A stretch of 64,000 bases of DNA from a bacterium (GTDB lineage Bacteria; UBP6; UBA1177). The notes beneath the pieces are model-generated. The model was given only the letters and a program-made list of their open reading frames with translations, had not been told where the DNA came from and ran no database searches. The stretch covers positions 62,001-126,000 of the forward strand of contig JAGCUA010000009.1 in NCBI GenBank assembly GCA_017963125.1, given 5' to 3'. Position numbers and translations under genes: made by a program. Shown piece by piece: positions 34,675 to 43,306 of the stretch (position 1 is the first letter of the stretch; every line of letters starts with the position of its first letter).

Positions 34675-36018
34675 ATGAAATTTTCAGCTTTGGTTTCAGT
34701 TTTATTTATTTGCTTGTTCTTTGCGGCTTGCGCTTCTGATGATGACGCCTGTGTTACTGTTCTTGATTGTCCGAACGGCTATTCCTGCGTTGATTCTGTA
34801 TGCCGTCCGCCGATTTCTGACGGTAATACTGATCAGGAAGTGGATAGCGATGTAACTACCGACGATTCGGATTCGGATAATGGTGAAGATCCCGAACTCG
34901 ATGAATTCGAAACACCGATAATAGGTGATGATGATCCTGCTGAAAATCCGGACGATATTACCGGTTGTCCGAATGCCTGCAGCGGTTTCGGCGAATGCAA
35001 TTTTGAAACAGGGGTATGTACATGCTCGGGAAATCATGGCGGCGCAGACTGCTCCGAATGTGCAGAAGGATATCATTTGGAAGCTGTTGATGACGACGAA
35101 GACGGTGATGGTGCCGTTTCGTGTGCTGTGAATGTAAAATGCAGTTCCGATCCTTGTCACAACAACGGGTGCAGGGAAGAGGGCGACACTGTAAAATGCA
35201 CATGCAACCCGTCAAATCATCTGGGCGGAAGATGGTGCGAAGGCTGTGCCGAAGGTTATCTGCTGAATAATGCCGGAGTATGCAAAGAGGATTGTTCCCT
35301 TAAAACCTGCCCGGCGCCGCAAAAATGCGGAATTGACCCGGCAACCAATGAAGCAGGATGCGGTGAATGTGAAAACGAATTCTATTCCGGTGCAAATTGC
35401 ACAAGCTGCGACACAGATCACTTCTGCAACGGTCATGCAACGGCGTGTGCTGTTGAAAACGGTGCTGAAAAATGTACCTGCGAAGCTGCTTATACCGGAG
35501 AAAAATGCAACACCTGCGCAAACGGATATTTCCAGAGCAACGGTGTCTGCGTAAAAAGCTGTGATGTGAACAAGTGTTTCAAAACACACGAGTGCACAGG
35601 TGAGTCTTTAATAGGATGGGAAATGACAGGAACTATTTCCGGTCACGGAACATGCAGCAATACAACAGGTGAGTGTCTGTGTGATGCAGGATGGATTACC
35701 GGAACTTCCAGTCTTGGAACAGGAACTACGGTTCAATGCGGTGCTCTGGTAAGTGTCTTTGAAACTCTCAACAATGTTGAATGTACGATCTGCGATAAAA
35801 ACAATCCGCCGTCTCAATATGCGTCGTCCGGTTGTCCGCAGGAACTGACAGGAGACACATCTCTGTGCAACTCGATATATTCATTGACTTTCTGCGGCAT
35901 GAGTGGCTCGTGTTACTATGAACCGACAGGGTCACACCAGCTTTACTGTGTATGCAGCTCCGGTTATCACCTTGACAACGGTGACAAATACACCGGTTAC
36001 TGTGTTGCTGACGAATAA
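34675..36018 (+). CDS. Cys-rich EGF-like lipoprotein
   Basis: 447 aa. Signal peptide with lipobox FAAC (Cys about residue 17), then an acidic Ser/Asp linker (about 45-95, including TTDDSDSDNGEDPELDE). Residues about 100-445 hold EGF-like repeats with six-Cys spacing (CPNACSGFGECNFETGVCTC, CSSDPCHNNGC and others). Probably outer-membrane-anchored and facing out. AAGGAGAG precedes the ATG. The function is unknown; binding or surface architecture is likely. It is the same style of protein as at 40699 and 62567. Confidence 0.75.
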   Translation: MKFSALVSVLFICLFFAACASDDDACVTVLDCPNGYSCVDSVCRPPISDGNTDQEVDSDVTTDDSDSDNGEDPELDEFETPIIGDDDPAENPDDITGCPNACSGFGECNFETGVCTCSGNHGGADCSECAEGYHLEAVDDDEDGDGAVSCAVNVKCSSDPCHNNGCREEGDTVKCTCNPSNHLGGRWCEGCAEGYLLNNAGVCKEDCSLKTCPAPQKCGIDPATNEAGCGECENEFYSGANCTSCDTDHFCNGHATACAVENGAEKCTCEAAYTGEKCNTCANGYFQSNGVCVKSCDVNKCFKTHECTGESLIGWEMTGTISGHGTCSNTTGECLCDAGWITGTSSLGTGTTVQCGALVSVFETLNNVECTICDKNNPPSQYASSGCPQELTGDTSLCNSIYSLTFCGMSGSCYYEPTGSHQLYCVCSSGYHLDNGDKYTGYCVADE

Positions 36019-36125
36019 CTTCTTGATTTAATTAAAAAATCCAAACATATTTCTGCTTTGTTCCTTGAATCAATAAATCAGGATAACTATATTCTGCAAA
36101 AAATAATCAAGGCTTCACTTTTTTC

Positions 36126-36153
36126 TTGACCTTTAAAAATAAAGGTGTATAAT
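36126..36153 (+). promoter_or_regulatory. lexA promoter with inverted-repeat operator
   Basis: TTGACC (36126-36131), 16-bp spacer, TATAAT (36148-36153). Between the boxes is a perfect inverted repeat, ACCTTTA-AAAA-TAAAGGT (36129-36146). It is the likely LexA autoregulatory box, different from the E. coli CTGT-N8-ACAG box. Confidence 0.75.
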
Positions 36154-36185
36154 CGTAGGGTTAATGCTTTTTTTAGAGGTGGAAA

Positions 36186-36827
36186 ATGACAGCTTCAAAA
36201 CAAAACGGACTTACGGAATCCCAGGCAAAAGTTTTAAAAACTGTTTCTGATTTTATTGCTGAAAACGGCTATTCTCCGACAGCAAAAGAGATCGCCGAGA
36301 TCCTTAACGTGACGCAGACTTCGGTTTTTGAGCAGCTTTCAAGGCTTGAAAAAAAGAGGTATATAACACGTCAGAAAGGTGCAGCGAGAACCATCGGCAT
36401 TCTGGAACAGAATTGTGAAAAAACTCCCAAAAACGACGGAGTGAAACTGGTCAAAGTTCCTGTCATCGGAACTATTGCGGCCGGAGTTCCGATTTTTGCG
36501 GATGAAAACATGGAAGGGGAGATCCTCGTCGATGAAAGCAACATCGGAAAGGGGCGTTTCTTTGCTCTGCGTGTCCGCGGCGACAGTATGATCAACGCCG
36601 GAATAAACAACGGTGATTTAGTCATAATAAAGCGTCAGCCGCTGGCTGAAAACGGTGACATAATTGCTGCACTGATCGAAAGCGAGGCTACTTTGAAACG
36701 GCTTTCGCTCAGCAACGGCGAAGTTTTCCTTCTTCCCGAAAACGAAAAATATTCTCCGATAAACGTGACTTGTCGTGAAGATTTCAGAATTTTGGGAAAA
36801 ATGGTGACGACAGTAACGGTTTTGTAA
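36186..36827 (+). CDS. lexA: LexA repressor
   Basis: 213 aa. N-terminal winged helix (about 10-70, SPTAKEIAEILNVTQTSVFEQLSRL), then the S24 domain. The self-cleavage bond is Ala99-Gly100 in TIAAGVPIF. Catalytic Ser134 (GDSM) and Lys171 (EATLKR) are present. It represses DNA-damage genes and is cleaved with RecA help. The recognition helix differs from that of E. coli, which agrees with the different operator upstream. AGAGG lies 6 nt before the ATG. Confidence 0.95.
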   Translation: MTASKQNGLTESQAKVLKTVSDFIAENGYSPTAKEIAEILNVTQTSVFEQLSRLEKKRYITRQKGAARTIGILEQNCEKTPKNDGVKLVKVPVIGTIAAGVPIFADENMEGEILVDESNIGKGRFFALRVRGDSMINAGINNGDLVIIKRQPLAENGDIIAALIESEATLKRLSLSNGEVFLLPENEKYSPINVTCREDFRILGKMVTTVTVL

Positions 36828-36848
36828 GAAAAATAACCCGAACTTCTT

Positions 36849-36876
36849 TTGACAACGTTACAAATACGGCTAATAT
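36849..36876 (+). promoter_or_regulatory. Promoter before the porin gene
   Basis: TTGACA (36849-36854), 16-bp spacer, TAATAT (36871-36876), 28 bp before the ATG at 36905. It is among the strongest matches in the window. Confidence 0.65.
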
Positions 36877-36904
36877 TAGCGGTTTTTTTGTGAGGTTGAC
36901 GACT

Positions 36905-38386
36905 ATGAACATTGTTTTTAAGCGTTTATTCGTTTTTATGTTGTTTTTTGTTCCCCTCTGTCTTGCAGCTGAGGAAAACGAACCTGCGGCTGCGGAAGAG
37001 AGTAAGCCGGAAGTCAGCGATACTGCTGCGGCTTCTGCGGAAAATCCGGCTCAGGCAGAAAACAAAGATGAGAAAAAAGATGACGGCAGAGGCTTTGTTT
37101 TCGGTTCTTACGGCAGAGTTCAGCCTGCGACCGATCTTCGCGGCGGCTCTCCGAAATGGGTGAATATCGTCGGTCACGGCAGCAGACTTGAGCAGTCGAG
37201 CTATGTCGAACTCGATTTTGCCTATCTTTTCAAGAAAATCGGAGACAACGGTCCGCTTTTTGATTTCGTTTCGACTCTCGCTTTTTCCGAATCGCTGTTC
37301 CATGACAACGGCAAATGGATAGCTTTGAACACTGTCAGAAACCTTTTTGTCCGTGCCGAAAATGTTTTCTGGAAACCGCTCGGTTTCTGGGTCGGAAGCA
37401 GGATGTACCGCGGCGACGACATCTATCTTCTTGATTTCTGGCCTCTTGACGACGACAACATTTACGGCGGCGGCGTGACTCTTCATTTCGACAACTGGGG
37501 ACTTGAATACTATTTCGGTTTCAACAGACTGGAAGTCGACTGGCAGTATCAGTCACAAGAGGTCGTTTCCGACACTTTCGGTAGTGAAAGCATCACGTGG
37601 ATGGACCGTCAGCGCATCGTCACCGGTCTCAAATATCTGCACAGATACAATATTTCAGAAAAGCTTGGTTTAAAATGGAAGTTGATAGGCGAATTTCAGA
37701 GGATAAGCTCGGGCGAAAAGAGCAACGATCCTTTGGATGAGGACAACTCGATCATCTATCCGGAAGATTTCGGCTGGTCGATAGGCGGACAGCTTGGATT
37801 CTTCGGCTATGCGAAAAACAGTTTTACCGATATTTTCTTCAAATATTCAGGCGGTCTTGCGGCTTACGGCCTGATGAGCGTTCCGTGGGGCTTCGATTCA
37901 GATTACAAAACGAAAGATGCGAGAGAACTGCTTTTTGCGGTCACTTCAAACCTTGAAATCGGCTGGTTCGGCGCGATTTTCGGCGGTTATGTCCGCTCTT
38001 TCAGGGATTCTGACGGCAACAAATACGACAACGACGATTTCGTTGAATACACATTTTCGCTCCGTCCGCATTTCTTCATCCACGAAAATTTCTATCTCGC
38101 TTTCGAAGTTTCGCATCAGCTCAAGGATATGAACGGTATTGCGACTTTGAGCAACGGCGAAACCAAGAGTGCTCGTCCGCAGGTCACGAAATTCTCGCTC
38201 ATTCCGATCGTCACTTACGGCGGCGGAAACTACGGCAGACCGCAGTTGCGTCTGGTCTATACTCTCGCTGTTCAGAACGACGACGCCCGCTACTCTTACA
38301 ACAAAGAAGATTACCGCGCAAAACATTCGATTCTCCACTATTTCGGCCTCAGCGCCGAGTGGTGGTTCAACGTCGACCACAGATAA
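36905..38386 (+). CDS. Carbohydrate porin-like outer-membrane protein
   Basis: 493 aa. Signal peptide (MNIVFKRLFVFMLFF..LAAEE), then an Ala/Glu-rich linker (about 22-65), then a barrel with alternating aromatic strands. VFGSYGRVQPATDL, FVRAENVFWKPLGFWVGSR and MYRGDDIYLLDFWPLDDDNI follow the LamB/carbohydrate-porin pattern. It ends EWWFNVDHR rather than in a C-terminal aromatic residue, a variation. The ATG at 36905 is chosen, as it begins the signal peptide; a GTG at 36890 precedes GAGG. The substrate is unknown but could be an oligosaccharide. Confidence 0.72.
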   Translation: MNIVFKRLFVFMLFFVPLCLAAEENEPAAAEESKPEVSDTAAASAENPAQAENKDEKKDDGRGFVFGSYGRVQPATDLRGGSPKWVNIVGHGSRLEQSSYVELDFAYLFKKIGDNGPLFDFVSTLAFSESLFHDNGKWIALNTVRNLFVRAENVFWKPLGFWVGSRMYRGDDIYLLDFWPLDDDNIYGGGVTLHFDNWGLEYYFGFNRLEVDWQYQSQEVVSDTFGSESITWMDRQRIVTGLKYLHRYNISEKLGLKWKLIGEFQRISSGEKSNDPLDEDNSIIYPEDFGWSIGGQLGFFGYAKNSFTDIFFKYSGGLAAYGLMSVPWGFDSDYKTKDARELLFAVTSNLEIGWFGAIFGGYVRSFRDSDGNKYDNDDFVEYTFSLRPHFFIHENFYLAFEVSHQLKDMNGIATLSNGETKSARPQVTKFSLIPIVTYGGGNYGRPQLRLVYTLAVQNDDARYSYNKEDYRAKHSILHYFGLSAEWWFNVDHR

Positions 38387-38426
38387 TTCCTTAAAAATTT
38401 CTTAGAAAGCTGCGAGGAGGATTGAT

Positions 38427-39179
38427 ATGTGGATAGTCGTAGTTGCAGCGATATTGCCGGGACTGATCCTGCTTTACTATGTTTACAGCAGAGACTTCAA
38501 TCCCGAGCCGAAACGCATGGTTTTCAAGGGATTTTTCTACGGAGTTCTGTCGGTTTTAGTGTCGACCGTGATTTCAACGCCGCTGATGTTACTCGGGTTG
38601 TTTATGAAAGATCCCGGAACTTTGGCAGAGGCAGCCAAGATCTCCTTTCTCGGAGCGGCTGTTCCCGAAGAAAGTGCGAAACTGCTGATGCTCTGGCTCC
38701 TGCTTCGCAAAAATCCGGAATTTGACGAGCGTTACGACGGCATGGTCTATGCTGCCAGCGTAGGACTGGGTTTCGCCTGCGTCGAAAACCTTATGTATGT
38801 GGTTACTTCAGGTTCCGCATGGCTTGTCATGAGCGCTTCCCGCGCACTGTTTGCTGTGCCGGGACATTTCGCGTTTGCTATAGCGATGGGGTATTACTAT
38901 TCAAAAAACCACTTCTCATGGTACAAGAGCACATTCTGGAGCAGGTTGAGGATCTGGCTGATCCCCGTTTTTCTGCATGGGACTTATGACACTCTTGTTT
39001 TCTCGTCACGAACCGCCGAGGGCTTGTCTTTCCTAATTACGACGGCCTTTGTTCTTTTCTGCATCCGTCTTTTCAAATTCACAAGGAAGAGGATCCTTGC
39101 CGAAGCCGAACGGAACAGGTGCGAGGCGCTCAGCATCACAAAAAATCTTTTCCCGCGGACAGACCGCGACAAACAATAA
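38427..39179 (+). CDS. PrsW-family intramembrane metalloprotease
   Basis: 250 aa, about seven hydrophobic segments. AVPEESAKLLMLWLL holds the EExxK motif, followed by GFACVEN (Glu), SRALFAVPGHFAFA (His) and a final HGTYDTLVF, all characteristic of PrsW, a CAAX-like membrane protease. PrsW cleaves an anti-sigma factor in Bacillus, but no such partner is next to it here. GGAGG lies 6 nt before the ATG. It is 40 bp after the porin gene and could share its transcript. Confidence 0.82.
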   Translation: MWIVVVAAILPGLILLYYVYSRDFNPEPKRMVFKGFFYGVLSVLVSTVISTPLMLLGLFMKDPGTLAEAAKISFLGAAVPEESAKLLMLWLLLRKNPEFDERYDGMVYAASVGLGFACVENLMYVVTSGSAWLVMSASRALFAVPGHFAFAIAMGYYYSKNHFSWYKSTFWSRLRIWLIPVFLHGTYDTLVFSSRTAEGLSFLITTAFVLFCIRLFKFTRKRILAEAERNRCEALSITKNLFPRTDRDKQ

Positions 39180-39201
39180 ACAACCAGTGATTCCGAAAAA
39201 A

Positions 39202-39229
39202 TTCAGAAAAATTTAATTATGATTATAAT
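39202..39229 (+). promoter_or_regulatory. Possible promoter before lapA
   Basis: TTCAGA (39202-39207), 16-bp spacer, TATAAT (39224-39229). Confidence 0.45.
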
Positions 39230-39267
39230 AATGCGTTTTTTGTTGATTTAACTTAAGAAGGTGAAAC

Positions 39268-39645
39268 ATGAAACTGGTTAAAAAACTGCTTTTTATCCTG
39301 GTTATAGCTTTGATTGCAGTCATGATCTCATATTTTGCAAGGGTGAACGACACGAACGTCACTCTCAATCTGATTTTTGTTTCGGTTAAGGATATCCAGC
39401 TCTGGCTTCTTTCTCTGTTTTGTTTTCTTGCCGGTGTTATTTTTTCGGTCCTGGCCGTTTTTCTCGACATTATGTTCATGTCCGGCAAAGAAAGGAAGCT
39501 GCTTAAGGAGTTGAAAAAACTCAAATCGGAGCTTTCCTCCATCCGTAACGAGAAACTGAATGATATCAGTGAATCCGATTTGTCGGAAAACGGTGAAAAT
39601 CTTCCTGCAAAAGAGGTCGTTGAAGAAAATCAGGAACAAATTTAG
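39268..39645 (+). CDS. lapA: LapA-domain (DUF1049) inner-membrane protein
   Basis: 125 aa. Two hydrophobic helices (about residues 5-24 and 47-70) separated by VNDTNVTLNLIF, the LapA hallmark, and a cytoplasmic coiled coil (about 75-105, KERKLLKELKKLKSELSSIRNEK). LapA with LapB controls LPS assembly by regulating LpxC turnover in E. coli. The next gene is the LapB homologue, 9 bp away. AAGAAGG precedes the ATG. Confidence 0.82.
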   Translation: MKLVKKLLFILVIALIAVMISYFARVNDTNVTLNLIFVSVKDIQLWLLSLFCFLAGVIFSVLAVFLDIMFMSGKERKLLKELKKLKSELSSIRNEKLNDISESDLSENGENLPAKEVVEENQEQI

Positions 39646-39654
39646 GAGTTTGCT

Positions 39655-40698
39655 TTGTGGCCTTTCGACAGCTTTAGAAAAAAAAGCAAAAAATATACTT
39701 CGACTTATAAGTTTCCGCCTGATATTCAGGATTTTTTCGATGCTCTGCGCGACTGTCATCTGAAAAACTATCCTGAATACTTCGCAAAGCTGAAAAAACT
39801 TGCAGGAGTTTATCCAGAAGAACCTGTTTTCTGGCTTTTTGCCGGAGATATCCTGCGTGACAAAAATCCCGAAAAGGCGCTGGAACTTCACCGAGATGTC
39901 CTTTTCAGGCCGGTTACGACAGGTGTTTTCCGTGCCATGGTCCTTGAGCATATCGCCCGGGACTATGTTGTTATGAAGCAGAATAAAAAGGCGGTTTCTG
40001 TGCTGAAAGATGCCGTAAAATGCGCTGATTATGCTCCGGCGGCTCTTCTGCTTTCAGAAGTTTACGAAGCTGAAGGCGACTATGAAGCCGGACTTGAGGA
40101 AATCAAAAAATATATTTCGCTTACCGATCCGAAAAATGAAGCGCTTCTGCAGCGTTACTGTGCGAGAGCAGTAAACCGCTTTTTCAGAAATCGTGGAGAA
40201 GACAAAAACGGAGCTTTGAAATGGCTTTCCGTTTTTTCAAAGAAGTGCGGAGACGAACACCAGTCTCTTTTAGCCGACTATATTTCGGCTCTCATCAATG
40301 CAAATCTAAAGAAAAGTTCTGAATATCTTAGAAAAATTGTTGAATTAGGTGAGAATTACGAGATCTTTGCCCGTTCGATGCTTCTGAATTTCCAGAACGG
40401 CAGCGAGATAAATTATGGTGTCGAAGGGACATATAAAGAGCTGTTTCAAGTGCTTTTTAATGAAAATCTCAAGTATGAAGGAAAAAATCAGAACATTGCA
40501 GAGGATGCACTTGTCGTCCGCAAACTGACTGTCAGAAATTCTCTTTCCGGAGATTTCGGCGTGCTTGATGCCGCGATCCCGGATCACTCTTTGTTCGTAT
40601 GCAGCGAATGCGGAAGACAGATCCCTGAAATTTCACCTGCATGTCCTCATTGCCAGAAAATAACCGGTAGAAAATTCAAAATAAACCAGGAGGCTTAA
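39655..40698 (+). CDS. lapB: LapB/YciM-like TPR protein with C-terminal metal-binding domain
   Basis: 347 aa from a TTG start: AGGAG lies 6 nt before it, and no in-frame ATG is near. TPR-like helical repeats (about 20-300), then FVCSECGRQIPEISPACPHC (about 310-332), the rubredoxin-like metal domain of LapB. In E. coli LapB has an N-terminal membrane helix; here the N-terminus (MWPFDSFRKKSKKY) lacks one, so LapA could be the only anchor. It ends 18 bp before a lipoprotein start at 40699 or overlaps closely. Confidence 0.78.
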   Translation: MWPFDSFRKKSKKYTSTYKFPPDIQDFFDALRDCHLKNYPEYFAKLKKLAGVYPEEPVFWLFAGDILRDKNPEKALELHRDVLFRPVTTGVFRAMVLEHIARDYVVMKQNKKAVSVLKDAVKCADYAPAALLLSEVYEAEGDYEAGLEEIKKYISLTDPKNEALLQRYCARAVNRFFRNRGEDKNGALKWLSVFSKKCGDEHQSLLADYISALINANLKKSSEYLRKIVELGENYEIFARSMLLNFQNGSEINYGVEGTYKELFQVLFNENLKYEGKNQNIAEDALVVRKLTVRNSLSGDFGVLDAAIPDHSLFVCSECGRQIPEISPACPHCQKITGRKFKINQEA

Positions 40699-41841
40699 AT
40701 GAAAAAACTGCTTTTTGTCCTTACTATTGCCTTGATTCTTGCTTCATGCGGCGGGGATTCAAAGTCAAATGAAGGCGGCGGAGAGATGAATACCGCAGCT
40801 TTTTTTGAAAGATACCTTGATGCGCTCTGCACCGCTTCGTCAAAGTGTGCGTCAGGATTCGTAAATTCAGACAATCTTTCTTTCTGTCCGAAAACGATAC
40901 TTAATTCGCCGAAACCTTTTGAAGGGTTCCACAAAGGCGAATCGGTCATTTTCAGGCACAAGTACGAAATGTTGAAAAATGCCGAGGAACTTGGCTGGAT
41001 GAAGCTTGATATGCAGCAGGCTGAAAGCTGTTTTTCAGTCGTTTCGCAGATGGAACCGTGCAATCCGCTCGATGTCCAGCTTCTCGATATTCCGGAATGT
41101 GCCAATGTGTTCAAGGGTACGAAACAGCTGAGAGACAACTGCAGTCAGGATGAAGAGTGCAAGAACGGCTGGTGCAATATGCGCGGCGATGTCTGTCCCG
41201 GAGCCTGTGTCGATTACAAACAGCCGGATCAGAGTTGCAATTCATCGCTTGACAAGTGTGTTATCGGATACGAGTGCCGTTCTTACGGCTGCTCCAAGTC
41301 GAGTACGGGAGTCGTCAACGATCCGTGTGTAAGCAACAGCGACTGCACGACGTTCCTTTTCTGCTATGTAAAAGAGGGCGATTCCTTCGGTGTCTGTCTC
41401 AAAAGAAAAGGTGAGGGACTGGCCTGCACGGATGCAAACGAATGCGTCGTAGGTTTGAGCTGTGTCGATAATCTCTGCACCCGTTCGAGAATAAGTGATA
41501 CTATCGGTTCACCGTGCGGAGTTCAGCCGGAGAAGGACGAAAACGGAAACGACATAGTTCTCGAGTGTAACAGATTTTCGAAACTTGAATGCGGTCCGGC
41601 AAATGTCTGCCAGAAAATGCCTGCCGCTTCCAACCTGCAGTGTTCCGAATTCTGCGATACCGATCTCGGGCTCTACTGCGATTCTTCTTCCCACTCATGC
41701 CAGTGGCCGAAGAGTGCAGGAACCGTCTGCACGAAGAACGAGGAGTGCGCTTCACTTTACTGCGCCGTAGTTTCTGGAAGCGAGGACGGCGACGTTCAGG
41801 TTTGTCAGGAGCCTCAGTGTATGCCTGCTAATGAAGATTAA
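40699..41841 (+). CDS. Cys-rich lipoprotein with Dickkopf-like repeats
   Basis: 380 aa. Signal peptide with lipobox LASC (Cys17). Residues about 30-120 are helical, with ERYLDALCTASSKCA and CFSVVSQMEPC. From about 140 there are repeats of the form DNCSQDEECKNGWCN and DPCVSNSDCTTFLFCY (two CxxDxxC-type units), as in myxobacterial Cys-rich lipoproteins. The start lies 1 nt after the lapB stop and shares its GGAGG. The 3' end overlaps the next gene by 11 bp. It belongs to a four-gene run, lapA-lapB-lipoprotein-thioredoxin. Confidence 0.75.
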   Translation: MKKLLFVLTIALILASCGGDSKSNEGGGEMNTAAFFERYLDALCTASSKCASGFVNSDNLSFCPKTILNSPKPFEGFHKGESVIFRHKYEMLKNAEELGWMKLDMQQAESCFSVVSQMEPCNPLDVQLLDIPECANVFKGTKQLRDNCSQDEECKNGWCNMRGDVCPGACVDYKQPDQSCNSSLDKCVIGYECRSYGCSKSSTGVVNDPCVSNSDCTTFLFCYVKEGDSFGVCLKRKGEGLACTDANECVVGLSCVDNLCTRSRISDTIGSPCGVQPEKDENGNDIVLECNRFSKLECGPANVCQKMPAASNLQCSEFCDTDLGLYCDSSSHSCQWPKSAGTVCTKNEECASLYCAVVSGSEDGDVQVCQEPQCMPANED

Positions 41842-42373
41842 ATCTTTTTTCGCAATATTTTTCATAATTTTTTCTCTTTTTTCCTGTGGTACGACAGATA
41901 CGGTCCGTGATCAGAAACAGTCTGAAAATATGACAGATCCGGCTCCGAAGCCTCTTGAACTGAAAAAGAAAAAATCGATCACCGACGAGATAATCGTGCG
42001 AGACATCTATACGAAAGAAGAATATCCGCTCAGCAGGATCGTGAATCACGGCATCGTTTTCATCGAGCTTTCGGCGAGCTGGTGCAAGGCTTGTCCCGAA
42101 ATGAAGGAGACTACGGCAAAACTCGTCTCCTATTTCGGAAACCGCGTCTCTTTCATCCGGCTTTATCTCGAAAACGATATCCAGGAAGACAGGGAATACC
42201 GTGATATAGTTCCGGAAATGGCGGTCGTTTCATCACCTGTTGAACTTTCGCTCGAAAAGACGGACATTATGCCGAGAGTCGTTGTTTTGAGCAATTCGGC
42301 AAGCGAAGTTACCGCCGATATCACCGGTGCTTACCCGAGTCTCTACTATTACGGATTGCTTTCTGAACTCTGA
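41831..42373 (+). CDS. Thioredoxin-like lipoprotein
   Basis: 180 aa. Signal peptide with lipobox SLFSC (Cys19), a Lys-rich linker, then a thioredoxin fold with SASWCKACPEM (Cys-x-x-Cys, WCKAC) at about residues 80-90. Probably in the periplasm, inner or outer leaflet. It overlaps the Cys-rich lipoprotein gene upstream by 11 bp, so it may keep that protein's many disulfides right. Convergent with era, which starts at the next base on the opposite strand. Confidence 0.8.
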   Translation: MKIKSFFAIFFIIFSLFSCGTTDTVRDQKQSENMTDPAPKPLELKKKKSITDEIIVRDIYTKEEYPLSRIVNHGIVFIELSASWCKACPEMKETTAKLVSYFGNRVSFIRLYLENDIQEDREYRDIVPEMAVVSSPVELSLEKTDIMPRVVVLSNSASEVTADITGAYPSLYYYGLLSEL

Positions 42374-43306
42374 TTACCTGTCGAAATCTTTTTCAAAACC
42401 GACTTTCTGCAGCAGTCTTTCCTTGTCGAACCATTTTTCTTCGACTCTGACAAAAAGTTTCAGACCGACCTGACAGTCGTAAAGCTCTTCGATATCGTGT
42501 CTTGCAGCTGAACCGATTTTTTCCAAAGTTGCCCCTTTTCTGCCGAGAACTATCCCTTTCTGGCTGTCTCTCGCGACGTGGATCGTAGCGTCAACGAGCA
42601 GAATGTCCTTGGTTCTGTGGTCGTGCATCCTTTCGACCGTGACGACGACGGAGTAGGGAAGTTCCTGCGAAAGTTCGAGGAAAAGTTTTTCCCTGATTAT
42701 TTCCGAAACGAGGAAGTTGTCTTCCTGATCGGTCTCCATATCTTCCGGAAAAAGCTGCGGCCCAGGTTTGCAGAACTGTTTCAGACCTTCGAGAAGTTCT
42801 TCTATTCCGGTTCCTGTTTTTGCCGAAATCGCGTATGCAGAAGCAAATTTGAAATGCTTTTTGTAAACCGCGATCGTATCGTCCACACGCATCGGTTTGA
42901 CGGCATCAGCTTTGTTTGCAACGAGTATGACAGGTGTCTTCGCTGCAAGATTTTTGAGAATGTGCGCTTCTTCCTCTCCGATTCCTTTTTCGGGGTGCTG
43001 TGTCGAAACATCGACGAAAAACAATGTGAAATCGGCATCCTGCGCGGCCGAAAAACTGTATTTGTTCATCCAGTTGTTGAGAAGTTTGCCGAAATCGGTC
43101 GAAGTTATTCCCGGCGTGTCGGTGAAAACGATCTGCGTGTCGGGCGCATTGTAGATCCCGCGGATCTTGTTGCGCGTCGTCTGCGCTTTCGGGGTGACGA
43201 TCGAGATCTTCGACTTGACGACTGTGTTCACGAAAGTCGATTTTCCGGAGTTAGGAACGCCGATAATAGCTGCAAATCCGGAGTATTTAAGCTCATTACC
43301 CAACAT
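42374..43306 (-). CDS. era: GTPase Era
   Basis: 310 aa. G1 GVPNSGKST (16-24), switch 1 TTRNKIRG, G3 DTPG, G4 NKAD, then the C-terminal KH domain with VLGRKGATLEKIG. Binds 16S rRNA and helps 30S maturation. The ATG lies inside the end of ansA, an 11-bp overlap, with a weak GGAAAA site. The gene ends against the thioredoxin-like gene with no gap. Confidence 0.95.
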   Translation of the reverse strand: MLGNELKYSGFAAIIGVPNSGKSTFVNTVVKSKISIVTPKAQTTRNKIRGIYNAPDTQIVFTDTPGITSTDFGKLLNNWMNKYSFSAAQDADFTLFFVDVSTQHPEKGIGEEEAHILKNLAAKTPVILVANKADAVKPMRVDDTIAVYKKHFKFASAYAISAKTGTGIEELLEGLKQFCKPGPQLFPEDMETDQEDNFLVSEIIREKLFLELSQELPYSVVVTVERMHDHRTKDILLVDATIHVARDSQKGIVLGRKGATLEKIGSAARHDIEELYDCQVGLKLFVRVEEKWFDKERLLQKVGFEKDFDR

